14,555 nucleotides of DNA from assembly GCA_034090805.1 (NCBI GenBank), contig JAXDRV010000035.1:1-14555 (forward strand), given 5' to 3'. Source of the stretch: Ornithomonoglobus_A sp034090805. Lineage in GTDB: Bacteria > Bacillota > Clostridia > UBA1381. This document shows, piece by piece, positions 6,994 through 14,415 of the stretch. How positions within the stretch are numbered: position 1 is the first letter of the stretch; each line of letters starts with the position of its first letter. A model generated the notes under the pieces. The model did no database searches. It was not told where the DNA came from and saw nothing but the letters and a program-made list of their open reading frames with translations. The position numbers were made by a program, and so were the translations under genes.

Positions 6994-7382
6994 ATCTTGT
7001 TCACCGCCTCTATGCACACGTTGAGAAACGATGAAATTATCGGTGTTGTGAGATACAGAATAAATATTTTCCCCGCAAGTTCCACCTTTGACGCAACGGC
7101 ATTTTCTCCGCAGTCACGCAGCAGCTCACCGCCGAACTGCGATATGTATGCGATGCCGACCACCTTTGAAATAATCGTAAAATACTTTATGTCAACGCCG
7201 CTTTTTTCGGTTATGAAGCGTATGCTTTTAATAACCTCGGTCAATGCATCGAGGGAAAATCCGAGTACGGCTGCCGCTGTGGCAAGCCCGGTAATGACAG
7301 CATATTCACGTCTGTATTCACGAAGAAAAAGCGACAGCATACCTCCCGCAAGTCCCGTAAGAACAATTTTAAAAATATCCAT
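6990..7382 (-). CDS. spoIIIAD: Stage III sporulation protein AD
   Basis: A 130-residue membrane protein related to SpoIIIAC, needed for sigma-G activity in the engulfed forespore. It has four hydrophobic segments: about 4-20, 28-45, 65-85 and 105-125. The middle of the chain holds the VDIKYFTIISKVVGIAYISQFGGELLRDCGE stretch, the best recognised family block. ATG 7382 follows the spoIIIAC stop after 2 nt and has no evident SD, so its translation probably depends on ribosomes ending spoIIIAC. Length matches the family (about 133). Confidence 0.92.
   Translation of the reverse strand: MDIFKIVLTGLAGGMLSLFLREYRREYAVITGLATAAAVLGFSLDALTEVIKSIRFITEKSGVDIKYFTIISKVVGIAYISQFGGELLRDCGENAVASKVELAGKIFILYLTTPIISSFLNVCIEAVNKI
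7001..7009 (-). promoter_or_regulatory. RBS that decides the spoIIIAE TTG start
   Basis: AGGCGGTGA on the minus strand differs at one base from AGGAGGTGA and lies 7 nt before TTG 6993, which itself overlaps the spoIIIAD TGA. It explains why the TTG rather than GTG 7017 is the likely start. Confidence 0.7.
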
Positions 7383-7384
7383 GG

Positions 7385-7579
7385 CTACAAATTAAATATG
7401 TTTTTTATTATTCCAAACAGCTCGCCTATCTCACGAGCCACTATTACAAGCGCAGCAACAAGTCCGGCTATCGTCACAAGCAGAGCCATTTCATCACGGC
7501 CGGCCCTTGACAAAAGCTGATTCAGCACCGCAGTGACAATCCCCAGTCCCGCTATCTGAAATATAAGATCCACATTCAT
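7385..7579 (-). CDS. spoIIIAC: Stage III sporulation protein AC
   Basis: A 64-residue membrane protein with two helices (about 4-20 and 32-50), the smallest SpoIIIA component. MNVDLIFQIAGLGIV is the family start; the Arg/Lys-rich loop (about 22-30) lies between the helices. ATG 7579 is chosen over GTG 7588 because GAGGTG lies 6 nt upstream, overlapping the spoIIIAB stop (TGAGGTG). With the GTG start it would be 67 residues. Confidence 0.9.
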   Translation of the reverse strand: MNVDLIFQIAGLGIVTAVLNQLLSRAGRDEMALLVTIAGLVAALVIVAREIGELFGIIKNIFNL

Positions 7580-7589
7580 AAACCGCACC

Positions 7590-8078
7590 TCATAAAAGCA
7601 TTAATACAAGAAACGCACCGGTAAGCGCACCGCCGCCCGAATAAAGGCGGCAAAAATGCTCCGTATCGTATTTTGCCGCACGTATATGCAGGTCAAGCAT
7701 ATTTTTTACTCCGTTTATGTTTTTTACCTGATTTTCGGTATCTGTCATGCCGAGCCTGTGACCGAGCATCAGCAGCGTATCGCAGTCGCCCGGCGTAAGA
7801 CACAGCCTTGATGCGCAGCTTTTGACCGCATTAGCCCATGACGCTTTGATGCCAAGCTTGTCGATGTCCTGCGCCGCATGGATAAAAAGCGGGTTGTCTG
7901 CCTTTAAAAGCGCATTTTTCAGCTCTGTCCCGCCAAAGGCTATCTCCGTTTCCAAAAGCGAAAGAGAATTTTGGATTTTTTGCAGTGACGCATACCTTTG
8001 CTTAAGCACAAGGCTTTTCCGAAGTCCCAGGTAAAAGCATGAGCCGCCTACCATCAGACTGCCGATAATTCTGAGCAT
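7590..8078 (-). CDS. spoIIIAB: Stage III sporulation protein AB
   Basis: A 162-residue protein of the SpoIIIAB family, whose fold resembles the GspF cytoplasmic domain of type II secretion. It starts with a hydrophobic segment (MLRIIGSLMVGGSCFYLGLR), has a helical soluble body (about 25-140) with LQKIQNSLSLLETEIAFGGTEL, and ends in a second hydrophobic helix (about 146-162). It is thought to anchor the SpoIIIAA ATPase at the membrane. ATG 8078 overlaps the 3' end of spoIIIAA by 25 nt; GGAGGTGA about 8 nt upstream is a near-perfect SD. Confidence 0.92.
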   Translation of the reverse strand: MLRIIGSLMVGGSCFYLGLRKSLVLKQRYASLQKIQNSLSLLETEIAFGGTELKNALLKADNPLFIHAAQDIDKLGIKASWANAVKSCASRLCLTPGDCDTLLMLGHRLGMTDTENQVKNINGVKNMLDLHIRAAKYDTEHFCRLYSGGGALTGAFLVLMLL

Positions 8079-8992
8079 TTTTCCGTCACCTCCTCAATAG
8101 TCCCTGCGCCGCACCGCCTTGAAAGAGTGCAGAATACATCAAAAAATTCAAGACATTCCGCAAGCTCAGAACGGCGGCGAATCTGCGCGAGGCTTGAGCC
8201 GTGTATGGCGGCAATGATTTTTACGCCGCAGTTTATAACGGTTTTTATAGCTTCAATATCCTCTTTAGTGCCGATTTCATCGGTGATTATCACCTCGGGT
8301 GACATTGAACGCAGCAGCATGAGCATTGCCTCGCTCTTTTTCACACCGTCTAAAATATCCGTAAAATTGCCGAACCGAAACGGCGAAACACCGCCGTGCA
8401 ATGCCGCTATTTCGCTGCGCTCGTCCGCAATTGCAACGTGAAAGCCGTTTTCCGAAAGTATCCGTGCCATATCCCGGAGCATCGTTGTTTTGCCGGCTCC
8501 CGGAGGTGAGATGAACAGCGTGTTCATCACCTCTCCGCCGTTTATTGCCGACTGTGACGGTATGTCCGCAGCTCCGATATATTCGCAGGCGAGGCGGTAA
8601 TTTAAGGAGGATATATCCTTAAGAAAGTCAAGACGGCCGTTTTTAAATACTCCGGAGCCGCATATTCCTATTCTGTGCCCGCCCTCTATCGTAATAAAAC
8701 CCTCGGCAATACTGTCCTTTTTTGCGTACAGAGATGAGTGAGAAGCAAGCTCCAGAGCCTCCTCGATGTGTGTTCGTGTGATTTTCACCGCACCCTTCGG
8801 CGAGGAGGTCAGCACTCCGGCTGAGTTTACAAAATAGCAGCCGTCGCTGTAATAAATCATAAACGGCTTGCCCAGCCGCATATGAATTTCGTATGCCTCG
8901 TCAAGATTGATTTTGTACATATATTTGCGCAGTGACGAGGGCATATAGGAAAGTATGCCCTTTTCCGGCGCATCATTTGTAAGCGTGTACAT
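8054..8992 (-). CDS. spoIIIAA: Stage III sporulation protein AA, secretion-type ATPase
   Basis: This 312-residue cytoplasmic ATPase resembles type II/IV secretion ATPases and is thought to power the mother cell-to-forespore channel. An N-terminal domain (about 1-150) includes the GHRIGICGSG block. The ATPase domain follows: Walker A PPGAGKTT at 163-170, DERSEI at 190-195, and Walker B VIITDEIG at 234-241. The C-terminal part includes AAIHGSS, typical of this family. All nucleotide-binding residues look intact. ATG 8992 has GAAAGGGA 7 nt upstream. It is first in an eight-gene operon and lies behind a sigma-E-like promoter. Confidence 0.95.
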   Translation of the reverse strand: MYTLTNDAPEKGILSYMPSSLRKYMYKINLDEAYEIHMRLGKPFMIYYSDGCYFVNSAGVLTSSPKGAVKITRTHIEEALELASHSSLYAKKDSIAEGFITIEGGHRIGICGSGVFKNGRLDFLKDISSLNYRLACEYIGAADIPSQSAINGGEVMNTLFISPPGAGKTTMLRDMARILSENGFHVAIADERSEIAALHGGVSPFRFGNFTDILDGVKKSEAMLMLLRSMSPEVIITDEIGTKEDIEAIKTVINCGVKIIAAIHGSSLAQIRRRSELAECLEFFDVFCTLSRRCGAGTIEEVTEKCSELSAV

Positions 8993-9024
8993 ATGTATGT
9001 CCCTTTCATAAATGTATTTATATA

Positions 9025-9052
9025 ATTATATTCCGCAAACGGCGAGATATTC
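9025..9052 (-). promoter_or_regulatory. Sigma-E-like promoter of the spoIIIA operon
   Basis: On the minus strand GAATATC (9052-9046) matches 6 of 7 positions of the sigma-E -35 (KMATATT). After 13 nt, AATATAAT (9032-9025) matches 6 of 8 positions of the -10 (CATACAMT). Transcription would start near 9018, about 26 nt before spoIIIAA. In B. subtilis spoIIIA is under mother-cell sigma-E, so the position fits. This is by-eye matching and AT-rich DNA gives chance hits. Confidence 0.5.
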
Positions 9053-9112
9053 GGCACATATCGGTAAAAGTTAAAAAATTCGTAAAAACCGCAAGAAAAC
9101 GCAGCGGCGGTA

Positions 9113-9141
9113 TTGACAAAATACAAAAAAAATGAGATAAT
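9113..9141 (+). promoter_or_regulatory. Strong sigma-A-like promoter for the small membrane protein gene and valS
   Basis: Consensus TTGACA (9113-9118), 17-nt spacer and GATAAT (9136-9141) with an extended TG at 9133-9134. It diverges from the spoIIIA promoter about 60 nt away. Only 47 nt separate the small gene from valS and no terminator lies between, so it probably drives both. Confidence 0.8.
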
Positions 9142-9167
9142 ATAAAGATGAATGCGAGGTGATGGAT

Positions 9168-9356
9168 ATGGCAATTAAAATAACGGCGGTTGTGCTTGGA
9201 ATTGCAGCGCTGCTTATGACCTTCAGAGGCGAATGGCTTATGAAAAAATTCATGAAAATAAGCGAGCCTTCTCAAAAGCAGATACTATCCGTCAAGTTTG
9301 CTGCGCTCGGAATAGCCGTTATTGCGTTTGCGATGGTGTTCCGAGTCGGAAATTAG
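9168..9356 (+). CDS. Small two-helix membrane protein, function unknown
   Basis: I do not recognise this 62-residue protein. It has two hydrophobic segments (about 4-18 and 40-58) with a basic loop between them (RGEWLMKKFMKISEPSQKQ), so it is probably a hairpin membrane protein. GAGGTGAT (9156-9163), an eight-base match to the 16S anti-SD, sits 4 nt before ATG 9168 and rules out the longer GTG 9159 and ATG 9162 starts. A consensus promoter precedes it, and valS follows after 47 nt. Strong expression signals make it a real gene; its role and any tie to valS are unknown. Confidence 0.75.
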   Translation: MAIKITAVVLGIAALLMTFRGEWLMKKFMKISEPSQKQILSVKFAALGIAVIAFAMVFRVGN

Positions 9357-9403
9357 CATCGTGAAATAAGATAAATTAAGATAAAATATATAGGAGAACG
9401 GAA

Positions 9404-12034
9404 ATGGAAAAAAATATTGCAAAAACGTACAATCCTGCCGAATTTGAGGACAGGCTTTACAAAACATGGGTAGAAAAGGGATATTTTCATGCGGAGGTAA
9501 ATCCCGACAAAAAGCCGTATACGATAGTTATACCGCCTCCCAACGTGACGGGTCAGCTCCATATGGGTCATGCTCTCGATGAAACTCTTCAGGATATTCT
9601 TATCAGATACAAGAGAATGCAGGGTTATGAGGCACTGTGGATTCCCGGTACGGATCATGCCGGAATTGCCACGCAGATCAAGGTTGAGGAAAACCTCCGT
9701 GTAAACGAGGGTCTTACACGCTATGATTTGGGACGTGAGAAGTTTCTTGAAAGAGTTTGGGACTGGAAAAAGCAGTACGGCGACAGAATAATCACGCAGC
9801 TTAAGAAAATCGGTTCATCGTGCGACTGGGACAGAGAACGCTTCACGATGGACGAGGGGTGCTCAAAGGCTGTAAGAGAGGTTTTCGTAAATCTGTATAA
9901 CAAGGGACTTATATATCAAGGCTCAAGAATTATCAACTGGTGTCCTCACTGCATAACCGCACTTTCGGACGCAGAGGTTGAGCATACGGAGCAGGCGGGA
10001 CACTTCTGGCATATAAAATATCCCGTAAAGGACAGCGACTCGTTCGTTATAATCGCAACAACTCGTCCCGAAACGCTTCTGGGCGATACAGCCGTTGCGG
10101 TAAATCCCGAGGACGAACGGTATAAGGATTTGGTGGGCAAGACGCTCATTCTGCCGCTTGTTGGCAGAGAAATCCCTGTTATAGCCGATGAATACGTTGA
10201 CAAGGAATTCGGTACGGGCTGCGTTAAAATAACCCCGGCGCACGACCCCAACGACTTCGAGGTAGGAAAGCGTCATAATCTTGAGCAGATAAAGGTTATG
10301 AATGACGATGCAACGATAAATCATTTCGGCGGAAAATACGAGGGCATGGACCGCTACGAGGCGAGAAAGGCAATTGTCAAGGATCTGGAGGAGCTGGGAC
10401 TTCTCGTTAAGGTAGAGGAGCACAGCCATAACGTAGGTCAGTGCTACCGCTGCGGAACGACGGTTGAGCCGATAATCTCGAAGCAGTGGTTTGTTAAGAT
10501 GAAGCCGCTTGCGGAGCCGGCGATTGAGGCGGTAAAGAGCGGAGCGGCAAAGTTTGTCCCCGAAAGATTTTCAAAGACGTATATGAACTGGATGGAAAAT
10601 GTATTCGACTGGTGTATTTCACGTCAGCTTTGGTGGGGACACAGAATCCCGGCGTTCTACTGCGAGGAATGCGGCGAAACTACGGTATCGAAAGAGGATA
10701 TAACCGTATGCCCGCACTGCGGAGGCAAGGTTAAGCAGGACGATGATGTTCTCGACACATGGTTCTCGTCTGCGCTGTGGCCGTTCTCAACTCTCGGCTG
10801 GCCGGAAAAGACTCCGGAGCTTGAATATTTCTATCCGACAAGTACGCTTGTAACGGGATACGACATAATATTCTTCTGGGTTGCGAGAATGATTTTCTCC
10901 GGTATGGAGCATACCGGAAAAGCACCGTTTGAAAATATCTTCATACACGGACTTGTGAGAGATTCACAGGGACGGAAGATGTCGAAATCACTCGGCAACG
11001 GCATAGACCCGCTTGAAATTATTGATAAATACGGAGCGGACGCATTGAGATTCACTCTTGCAACGGGCAACGCTCCCGGAAACGATATGCGTTTTTATAT
11101 GGAAAGAGTGGAGGCAAGCCGTAATTTTGCAAACAAGATTTGGAATGCGTCAAGGTTTACGCTGATGAATCTTGATATAACGGAAAACAAGCTCCCCGAC
11201 GCATCGGAGCTTCAGCTTGAGGACAAGTGGATTTTGTCACGTTATAACAAGGTTGTAAAAGAGGTAACGGAAAATCTCGATAAATTTGAGCTTGGAATTG
11301 CTTTGTCAAAGCTTTATGATTTCATATGGGAATCGTTCTGCGACTGGTATATAGAGCTTGTAAAGCCGAGATTGTTTGATAAGGAAAACGCTACCGGAAA
11401 GACGGCGCAGTACGTTCTTACGTATGTGCTTTCAAATACAATGAAGCTTCTCCACCCGTTCATGCCGTTTATTACGGAGGAAATATGGCAGCATCTGCCG
11501 CACAAGGGCGAGAGCATCGTGATAAGCTCATATCCCGTATATGATCAGTCACTTGAATTTGAGGACGAGGAAAAGGCCATGGCGCTTATAATGGACGCAA
11601 TTTCGGCGATAAGAAACAGACGTGCCGAGATGAACGTTCCGCCGTCAAAGAAGGCGAAGGTCATAATCGTAACGAGCGAAGCGGACACCTTCACAAAGGG
11701 AGTATCATTCTTTGAAAAGCTGGCGTCTGCGTCAGAGGTAGAGGTTTGCGGCGAAAAGAGCGGCATACCTGCTAATGCGGTTAATATAGTTGTTCCGTCG
11801 GCTGAGATATTCCTGCCGCTTGATGAGCTTGTTGACAAAGAAAAGGAGCTGCAAAGGCTTAACGATGAAAAGAAGAAGCTTGAGGGCGAGATAAAGAGAG
11901 TCGAGGGCAAGCTTTCAAATCAAGGCTTTGTTGCAAAAGCACCGCAGAAGGTTGTCGACGAGGAAAGAGCAAAGGGCGAAAAATACAGAGAAATGCTCGA
12001 CAAGGTGCTTGAAAGCATAAAGGCGATGGGATAA
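9404..12034 (+). CDS. valS: Valyl-tRNA synthetase
   Basis: This 876-residue class I synthetase charges tRNA-Val with valine in the cytoplasm. The Rossmann domain carries HMGH at 53-56 (HIGH signature) after PPPNVTGQL, and KMSKS at 525-529. The CP1 editing domain, which removes misactivated threonine, spans about 150-370 and includes TTRPETLLGDTAVAVNP. Two Cys pairs, C347/C350 and C420/C423 with C436/C439, suggest zinc-binding knuckles near the connective region. An anticodon-binding helical domain (about 590-750) follows, and a C-terminal coiled coil (about 800-876, rich in E and K) is the tRNA-binding arm. The length is normal. AGGAG (9392-9396) precedes ATG 9404. No T-box leader is present in the 47-nt gap to the upstream gene. 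Confidence 0.98.
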   Translation: MEKNIAKTYNPAEFEDRLYKTWVEKGYFHAEVNPDKKPYTIVIPPPNVTGQLHMGHALDETLQDILIRYKRMQGYEALWIPGTDHAGIATQIKVEENLRVNEGLTRYDLGREKFLERVWDWKKQYGDRIITQLKKIGSSCDWDRERFTMDEGCSKAVREVFVNLYNKGLIYQGSRIINWCPHCITALSDAEVEHTEQAGHFWHIKYPVKDSDSFVIIATTRPETLLGDTAVAVNPEDERYKDLVGKTLILPLVGREIPVIADEYVDKEFGTGCVKITPAHDPNDFEVGKRHNLEQIKVMNDDATINHFGGKYEGMDRYEARKAIVKDLEELGLLVKVEEHSHNVGQCYRCGTTVEPIISKQWFVKMKPLAEPAIEAVKSGAAKFVPERFSKTYMNWMENVFDWCISRQLWWGHRIPAFYCEECGETTVSKEDITVCPHCGGKVKQDDDVLDTWFSSALWPFSTLGWPEKTPELEYFYPTSTLVTGYDIIFFWVARMIFSGMEHTGKAPFENIFIHGLVRDSQGRKMSKSLGNGIDPLEIIDKYGADALRFTLATGNAPGNDMRFYMERVEASRNFANKIWNASRFTLMNLDITENKLPDASELQLEDKWILSRYNKVVKEVTENLDKFELGIALSKLYDFIWESFCDWYIELVKPRLFDKENATGKTAQYVLTYVLSNTMKLLHPFMPFITEEIWQHLPHKGESIVISSYPVYDQSLEFEDEEKAMALIMDAISAIRNRRAEMNVPPSKKAKVIIVTSEADTFTKGVSFFEKLASASEVEVCGEKSGIPANAVNIVVPSAEIFLPLDELVDKEKELQRLNDEKKKLEGEIKRVEGKLSNQGFVAKAPQKVVDEERAKGEKYREMLDKVLESIKAMG

Positions 12035-12049
12035 TATAGGTAAAAGTTT

Positions 12050-12210
12050 GGAAAAAGATAAGCGTCGCATCTCGCACGTCCGCTCTCACTTATGTACATT
12101 GAGTACACGGCGTTCGTGCGGACGCACAATCTGCACTCACCGCCAAGAAGGGCGGACGCACGGAGTGCGGCTTTTGCGGAGCAAAAGTGATGACAAGCTT
12201 CTCTTGTCCC
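12050..12210 (+). repeat. GC-rich multi-hairpin intergenic repeat between valS and yerC-like gene
   Basis: The 200-nt gap after valS holds four inverted repeats in a row. They are cgtccgc (12077-12083) with gcggacg (12118-12124), enclosing tgtac/gtaca; gcactc/gagtgc (12133-12138 and 12163-12168) enclosing ccgcc/ggcgg; cttttgc/gcaaaag (12171-12187); and gacaag/cttgtc (12192-12208). The 10-mer gcggacgcac occurs twice as a direct repeat (12118-12127, 12152-12161). Base use is far more GC-rich than the neighbouring gaps. A T-run after a stem is lacking, so it is not a plain terminator. An open frame (12048-12254) crosses it, but it has no SD and its content follows the repeat. I read it as a dispersed palindromic repeat of unknown role. 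Confidence 0.6.
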
Positions 12211-12234
12211 AAACGGGTTTTGTGAAAGAAGTTA

Positions 12235-12534
12235 ATGGTCATAAAAATGGATAAACTGAAAAATGAATATACCGATGCTCTTTTTGAAGCAATATTGCAG
12301 CTGAAAACGGTCGATGAATGCTACAGCTTTTTTACGGATTTATGCACTGTGTCGGAGCTGAAGTCGCTGTCGCAGAGGCTGGAGGTTGCGGTGATGCTTA
12401 AAAATAAGCACGTCTACAACGACATTGCTGCAAAAACAGGTGCCTCAACGGCTACGATCAGCCGTGTGAACAGGTGTCTTAATTACGGAGAGAACGGGTA
12501 TAACATGGTAATAGAAAGAATGAGGTCAAAATGA
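12235..12534 (+). CDS. YerC/YecD-type TrpR-family DNA-binding regulator
   Basis: The 99-residue protein belongs to the YerC/YecD subfamily of TrpR-like regulators. The core LQLKTVDECYSFFTDLCTVSELKSLSQRLEVAVML and the helix-turn-helix YNDIAAKTGASTATISRVNRCLNYG (about 62-86) match the family closely. YerC proteins are small dimeric DNA-binding proteins; the target and ligand here are not visible, and the Trp contacts of true TrpR are not evident. ATG 12235 has AAGAAG only 3 nt upstream; ATG 12247 (95 residues, MDKLKNEY) is a fair alternative and matches the usual family start. The stop overlaps the next start (ATGA), so it is coupled to the methyltransferase. Confidence 0.9.
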   Translation: MVIKMDKLKNEYTDALFEAILQLKTVDECYSFFTDLCTVSELKSLSQRLEVAVMLKNKHVYNDIAAKTGASTATISRVNRCLNYGENGYNMVIERMRSK

Positions 12535-13274
12535 ACTCATATACGGACATGGCGCAGGTTTACGACCGCTTGATGCACAGGGACGTAGATTACGAAAAAT
12601 ATGCCGATTATATCGAAAATCTGTTTTCGATGTATGACGTCAATCCCGAGTTGATATGTGATCTTGCGTGCGGTACGGGGAATATCACCGTACCGCTTGC
12701 AAGGCGAGGGTATTCCATGATCGGAGCGGATATTTCGGAGGATATGCTCAATATCGCACGTGACAAAAGTATGGGACTTGACATACTCTACGTTAATCAG
12801 TCGATAACCTCGCTCGACCTTTACGGCTCGATGGGGGCGTTTTTGTGCATGATAGACGGCTTTAACTACATACTTGCCCCAAAGCTGCTCGAAAATGCGC
12901 TCCGTAGGATAAGAACGTGCTTTCTTGATACGGACGGAATTTTGATTTTTGATATAAGCACACGTCACAAGCTGAAAAACGTGATAGGAAACAACACATT
13001 TATCCATTCCGACAGAGATGTGTTTTATTCGTGGAGAAACAGGTATATAGATAAGAAAAATATTTCCGATATGATGCTCGATTTTTTTGTAAAGGATAAA
13101 AAAGGCGGCTACAGGCGGTTTGAGGAGCGCCATTTGCAGAGAGCGTGGAGCGAGGAAGAGATGCGGCTTATTTTAAAGCGTGCGGGCTTTAACAATGTGC
13201 ATACATACGGGTACATGACGTTTGAACCGCCGAAGCGTGATGAGGAAAGAACGGTATATGCAGTAAAAGGATAA
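12531..13274 (+). CDS. Class I SAM-dependent methyltransferase
   Basis: This 247-residue protein has the SAM-binding Rossmann fold. Motif I is LICDLACGTGNIT (about 41-53), the acidic strand-2 end is GADIS (about 64-68), and FLCMIDGFNYI (about 103-113) fits motif IV. An N-terminal YDRLMHRDVDYEKYADYI start resembles the YqeM/UbiE-like group of Firmicutes. The methyl acceptor cannot be told from sequence. It overlaps the yerC-like gene by 4 nt, which suggests co-translation. It ends 8 nt before the MATE remnant. Confidence 0.88.
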   Translation: MNSYTDMAQVYDRLMHRDVDYEKYADYIENLFSMYDVNPELICDLACGTGNITVPLARRGYSMIGADISEDMLNIARDKSMGLDILYVNQSITSLDLYGSMGAFLCMIDGFNYILAPKLLENALRRIRTCFLDTDGILIFDISTRHKLKNVIGNNTFIHSDRDVFYSWRNRYIDKKNISDMMLDFFVKDKKGGYRRFEERHLQRAWSEEEMRLILKRAGFNNVHTYGYMTFEPPKRDEERTVYAVKG

Positions 13275-13282
13275 TTCAAATA

Positions 13283-13651
13283 ATGAAACGATACGATTTG
13301 ACAAACGGCGGTATTGCGGGGACCTTGATAGCCTTTGCGCTGCCGTATTTGTTTTCAAGCTTTATGCAGTCGCTCTACGGAGCTGTCGATGTTTATGTAA
13401 TAGGAAGATTTTGCGATGCGGCATCATTGTCGGCAGTGAACATAGGCGGACAGCTCATGCACGTTATAACGGTAATCATACTGGGACTTGCAATGGGGAC
13501 AACGGTATGCGTTGGACAGAGCGTCGGAGCGGGAGATGAGAGGCGTGCCGGAGCGGCCTTGGGCAGCTCTGTTTTGCTTTTCGGAATTTTTTTGGCGGTG
13601 ATATTGATCGTGTATATCATGACGGCAAGAAAAAAGGGACTTCTGCGTTAA
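13283..13651 (+). pseudogene. 5' remnant of a MATE-family efflux transporter
   Basis: Residues 1 to about 112 are a clear MATE N-terminus: MKRYDLTNGGIAGTL, FALPYLFSSFMQSLYGAVDVYVIGRF, and the AVNIGGQL-TTVCVGQSVGAGD block. It has three membrane helices (about 12-34, 52-78, 94-113). MATE proteins have about 450 residues and 12 helices, so three quarters are missing. The last residues (TARKKGLLR) are read from the sequence of the pflA terminator, and its TAA (13649-13651) overlaps the pflA stop on the other strand. The break is therefore a clean junction near 13610-13630, not a frameshift. AAAGGA (13266-13271) stands 11 nt before ATG. It could not transport by itself; a deletion or rearrangement is the simplest cause. 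An assembly join is an alternative. Confidence 0.85.
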
Positions 13652-13659
13652 GTCCCTTT
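13633..13659 (-). terminator. Intrinsic terminator of pflA, overlapping its stop codon
   Basis: A perfect 10-bp stem (aaagggactt and aagtcccttt, 7-nt loop) is followed on the minus strand by a U-run that continues from the stem. The pflA stop TAA (13650-13648) lies in the loop and arm, so the last codons form part of the terminator. There is no T-run on the + strand. Confidence 0.88.
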
Positions 13660-14394
13660 ATGTCTTGTACTTCTCATGCCGTTTAGTATTATTTCCCTTG
13701 CCGCAAGCGCACCCTGCTTGTCCATAGGTTCAATGCCCTCAAGAGGGTAGGGGATTCCGAGGTTTTCGTATTTTGATCTGCCCATAGTATGGTACGGCAG
13801 CACATCAAGTGCCTTTATGTTTTTCAGCGTTCCGAGAAATTCGCCGAGACGGAATAAATATTCCTCTCTGTCGGTAATGCCCGGCACAACAACATGACGT
13901 ATCCAGACGGGTACGTTTTTTTCTTCCAGATATTTTGCAAAATCCAGAATATTTTCGTTGCTGTGGGAGGTCAGAACTTTATGGCGTTCGCTGTCGATGT
14001 GCTTTATATCAAGCATAACGAGATCGGTAACCTCGACAAGCCTGTCAAATTTTGCGTTTTCTTTGTCAAATGTAATGCCTGATGTATCAAGGCAAGTGTG
14101 AACTCCCGCTTTTTTGGCAAGAGTAAAAAGCTCGGTGACAAAATCAATCTGTAAAAGCGGCTCGCCGCCTGTGACGGTTATTCCTCCGCTTGTGTATATG
14201 CGGCTTTTTTCAAACTCTGCCATAAGCTCCTCAGCCGTTGTTTCTTTGCCACCGTTTATATCCCAGGTGTCGGGATTGTGGCAGTAAAGACAGCGCATGG
14301 GGCAGCCCTGCATAAATACCACAAACCGAATCCCCGGTCCGTCAACCGTACCGAAGCTTTCTGTGGAATGAATACGTCCTTTTAAGCTGTTCAC
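13648..14394 (-). CDS. pflA: Pyruvate formate-lyase activating enzyme (radical SAM)
   Basis: This 248-residue enzyme installs the glycyl radical on pyruvate formate-lyase using SAM. The radical SAM motif is CPMRCLYC (C31, C35, C38) after FGTVDGPGIRF, followed by HNPDTWD; GGEPLLQ (the SAM amino-group contact) and VMLDIKHI are present. Length is typical (246 in E. coli). GTG 14394 is chosen because GGAGGG (14401-14406) lies 6 nt upstream and the protein then starts MNSLKGRIHS, like known PflA; starting further upstream would add a 14-residue non-matching tail. The substrate gene pflB is usually next to it and would lie just past the right end, where the leader hairpins are. Family glycyl-radical activases are close relatives, but the N-terminal block favours PflA. 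Confidence 0.93.
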   Translation of the reverse strand: MNSLKGRIHSTESFGTVDGPGIRFVVFMQGCPMRCLYCHNPDTWDINGGKETTAEELMAEFEKSRIYTSGGITVTGGEPLLQIDFVTELFTLAKKAGVHTCLDTSGITFDKENAKFDRLVEVTDLVMLDIKHIDSERHKVLTSHSNENILDFAKYLEEKNVPVWIRHVVVPGITDREEYLFRLGEFLGTLKNIKALDVLPYHTMGRSKYENLGIPYPLEGIEPMDKQGALAAREIILNGMRSTRHKGT

Positions 14395-14400
14395 AATAAT

Positions 14401-14406
14401 CCCTCC
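14401..14406 (-). promoter_or_regulatory. RBS that decides the pflA GTG start
   Basis: GGAGGG on the minus strand, 6 nt before GTG 14394. No comparable SD exists for the longer open frame. Confidence 0.85.
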
Positions 14407-14415
14407 AAGCGTTGA

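Noticed and set aside
9357..9403. T-box leader before valS
   Set aside because: The gap is 47 nt, too short for a T-box, and there is no terminator/antiterminator pair.
12048..12254. A 68-codon open frame across the valS-yerC gap
   Set aside because: It follows a palindromic repeat, lacks an SD, has an Arg/Cys-rich low-complexity translation and overlaps the yerC-like start in another frame.
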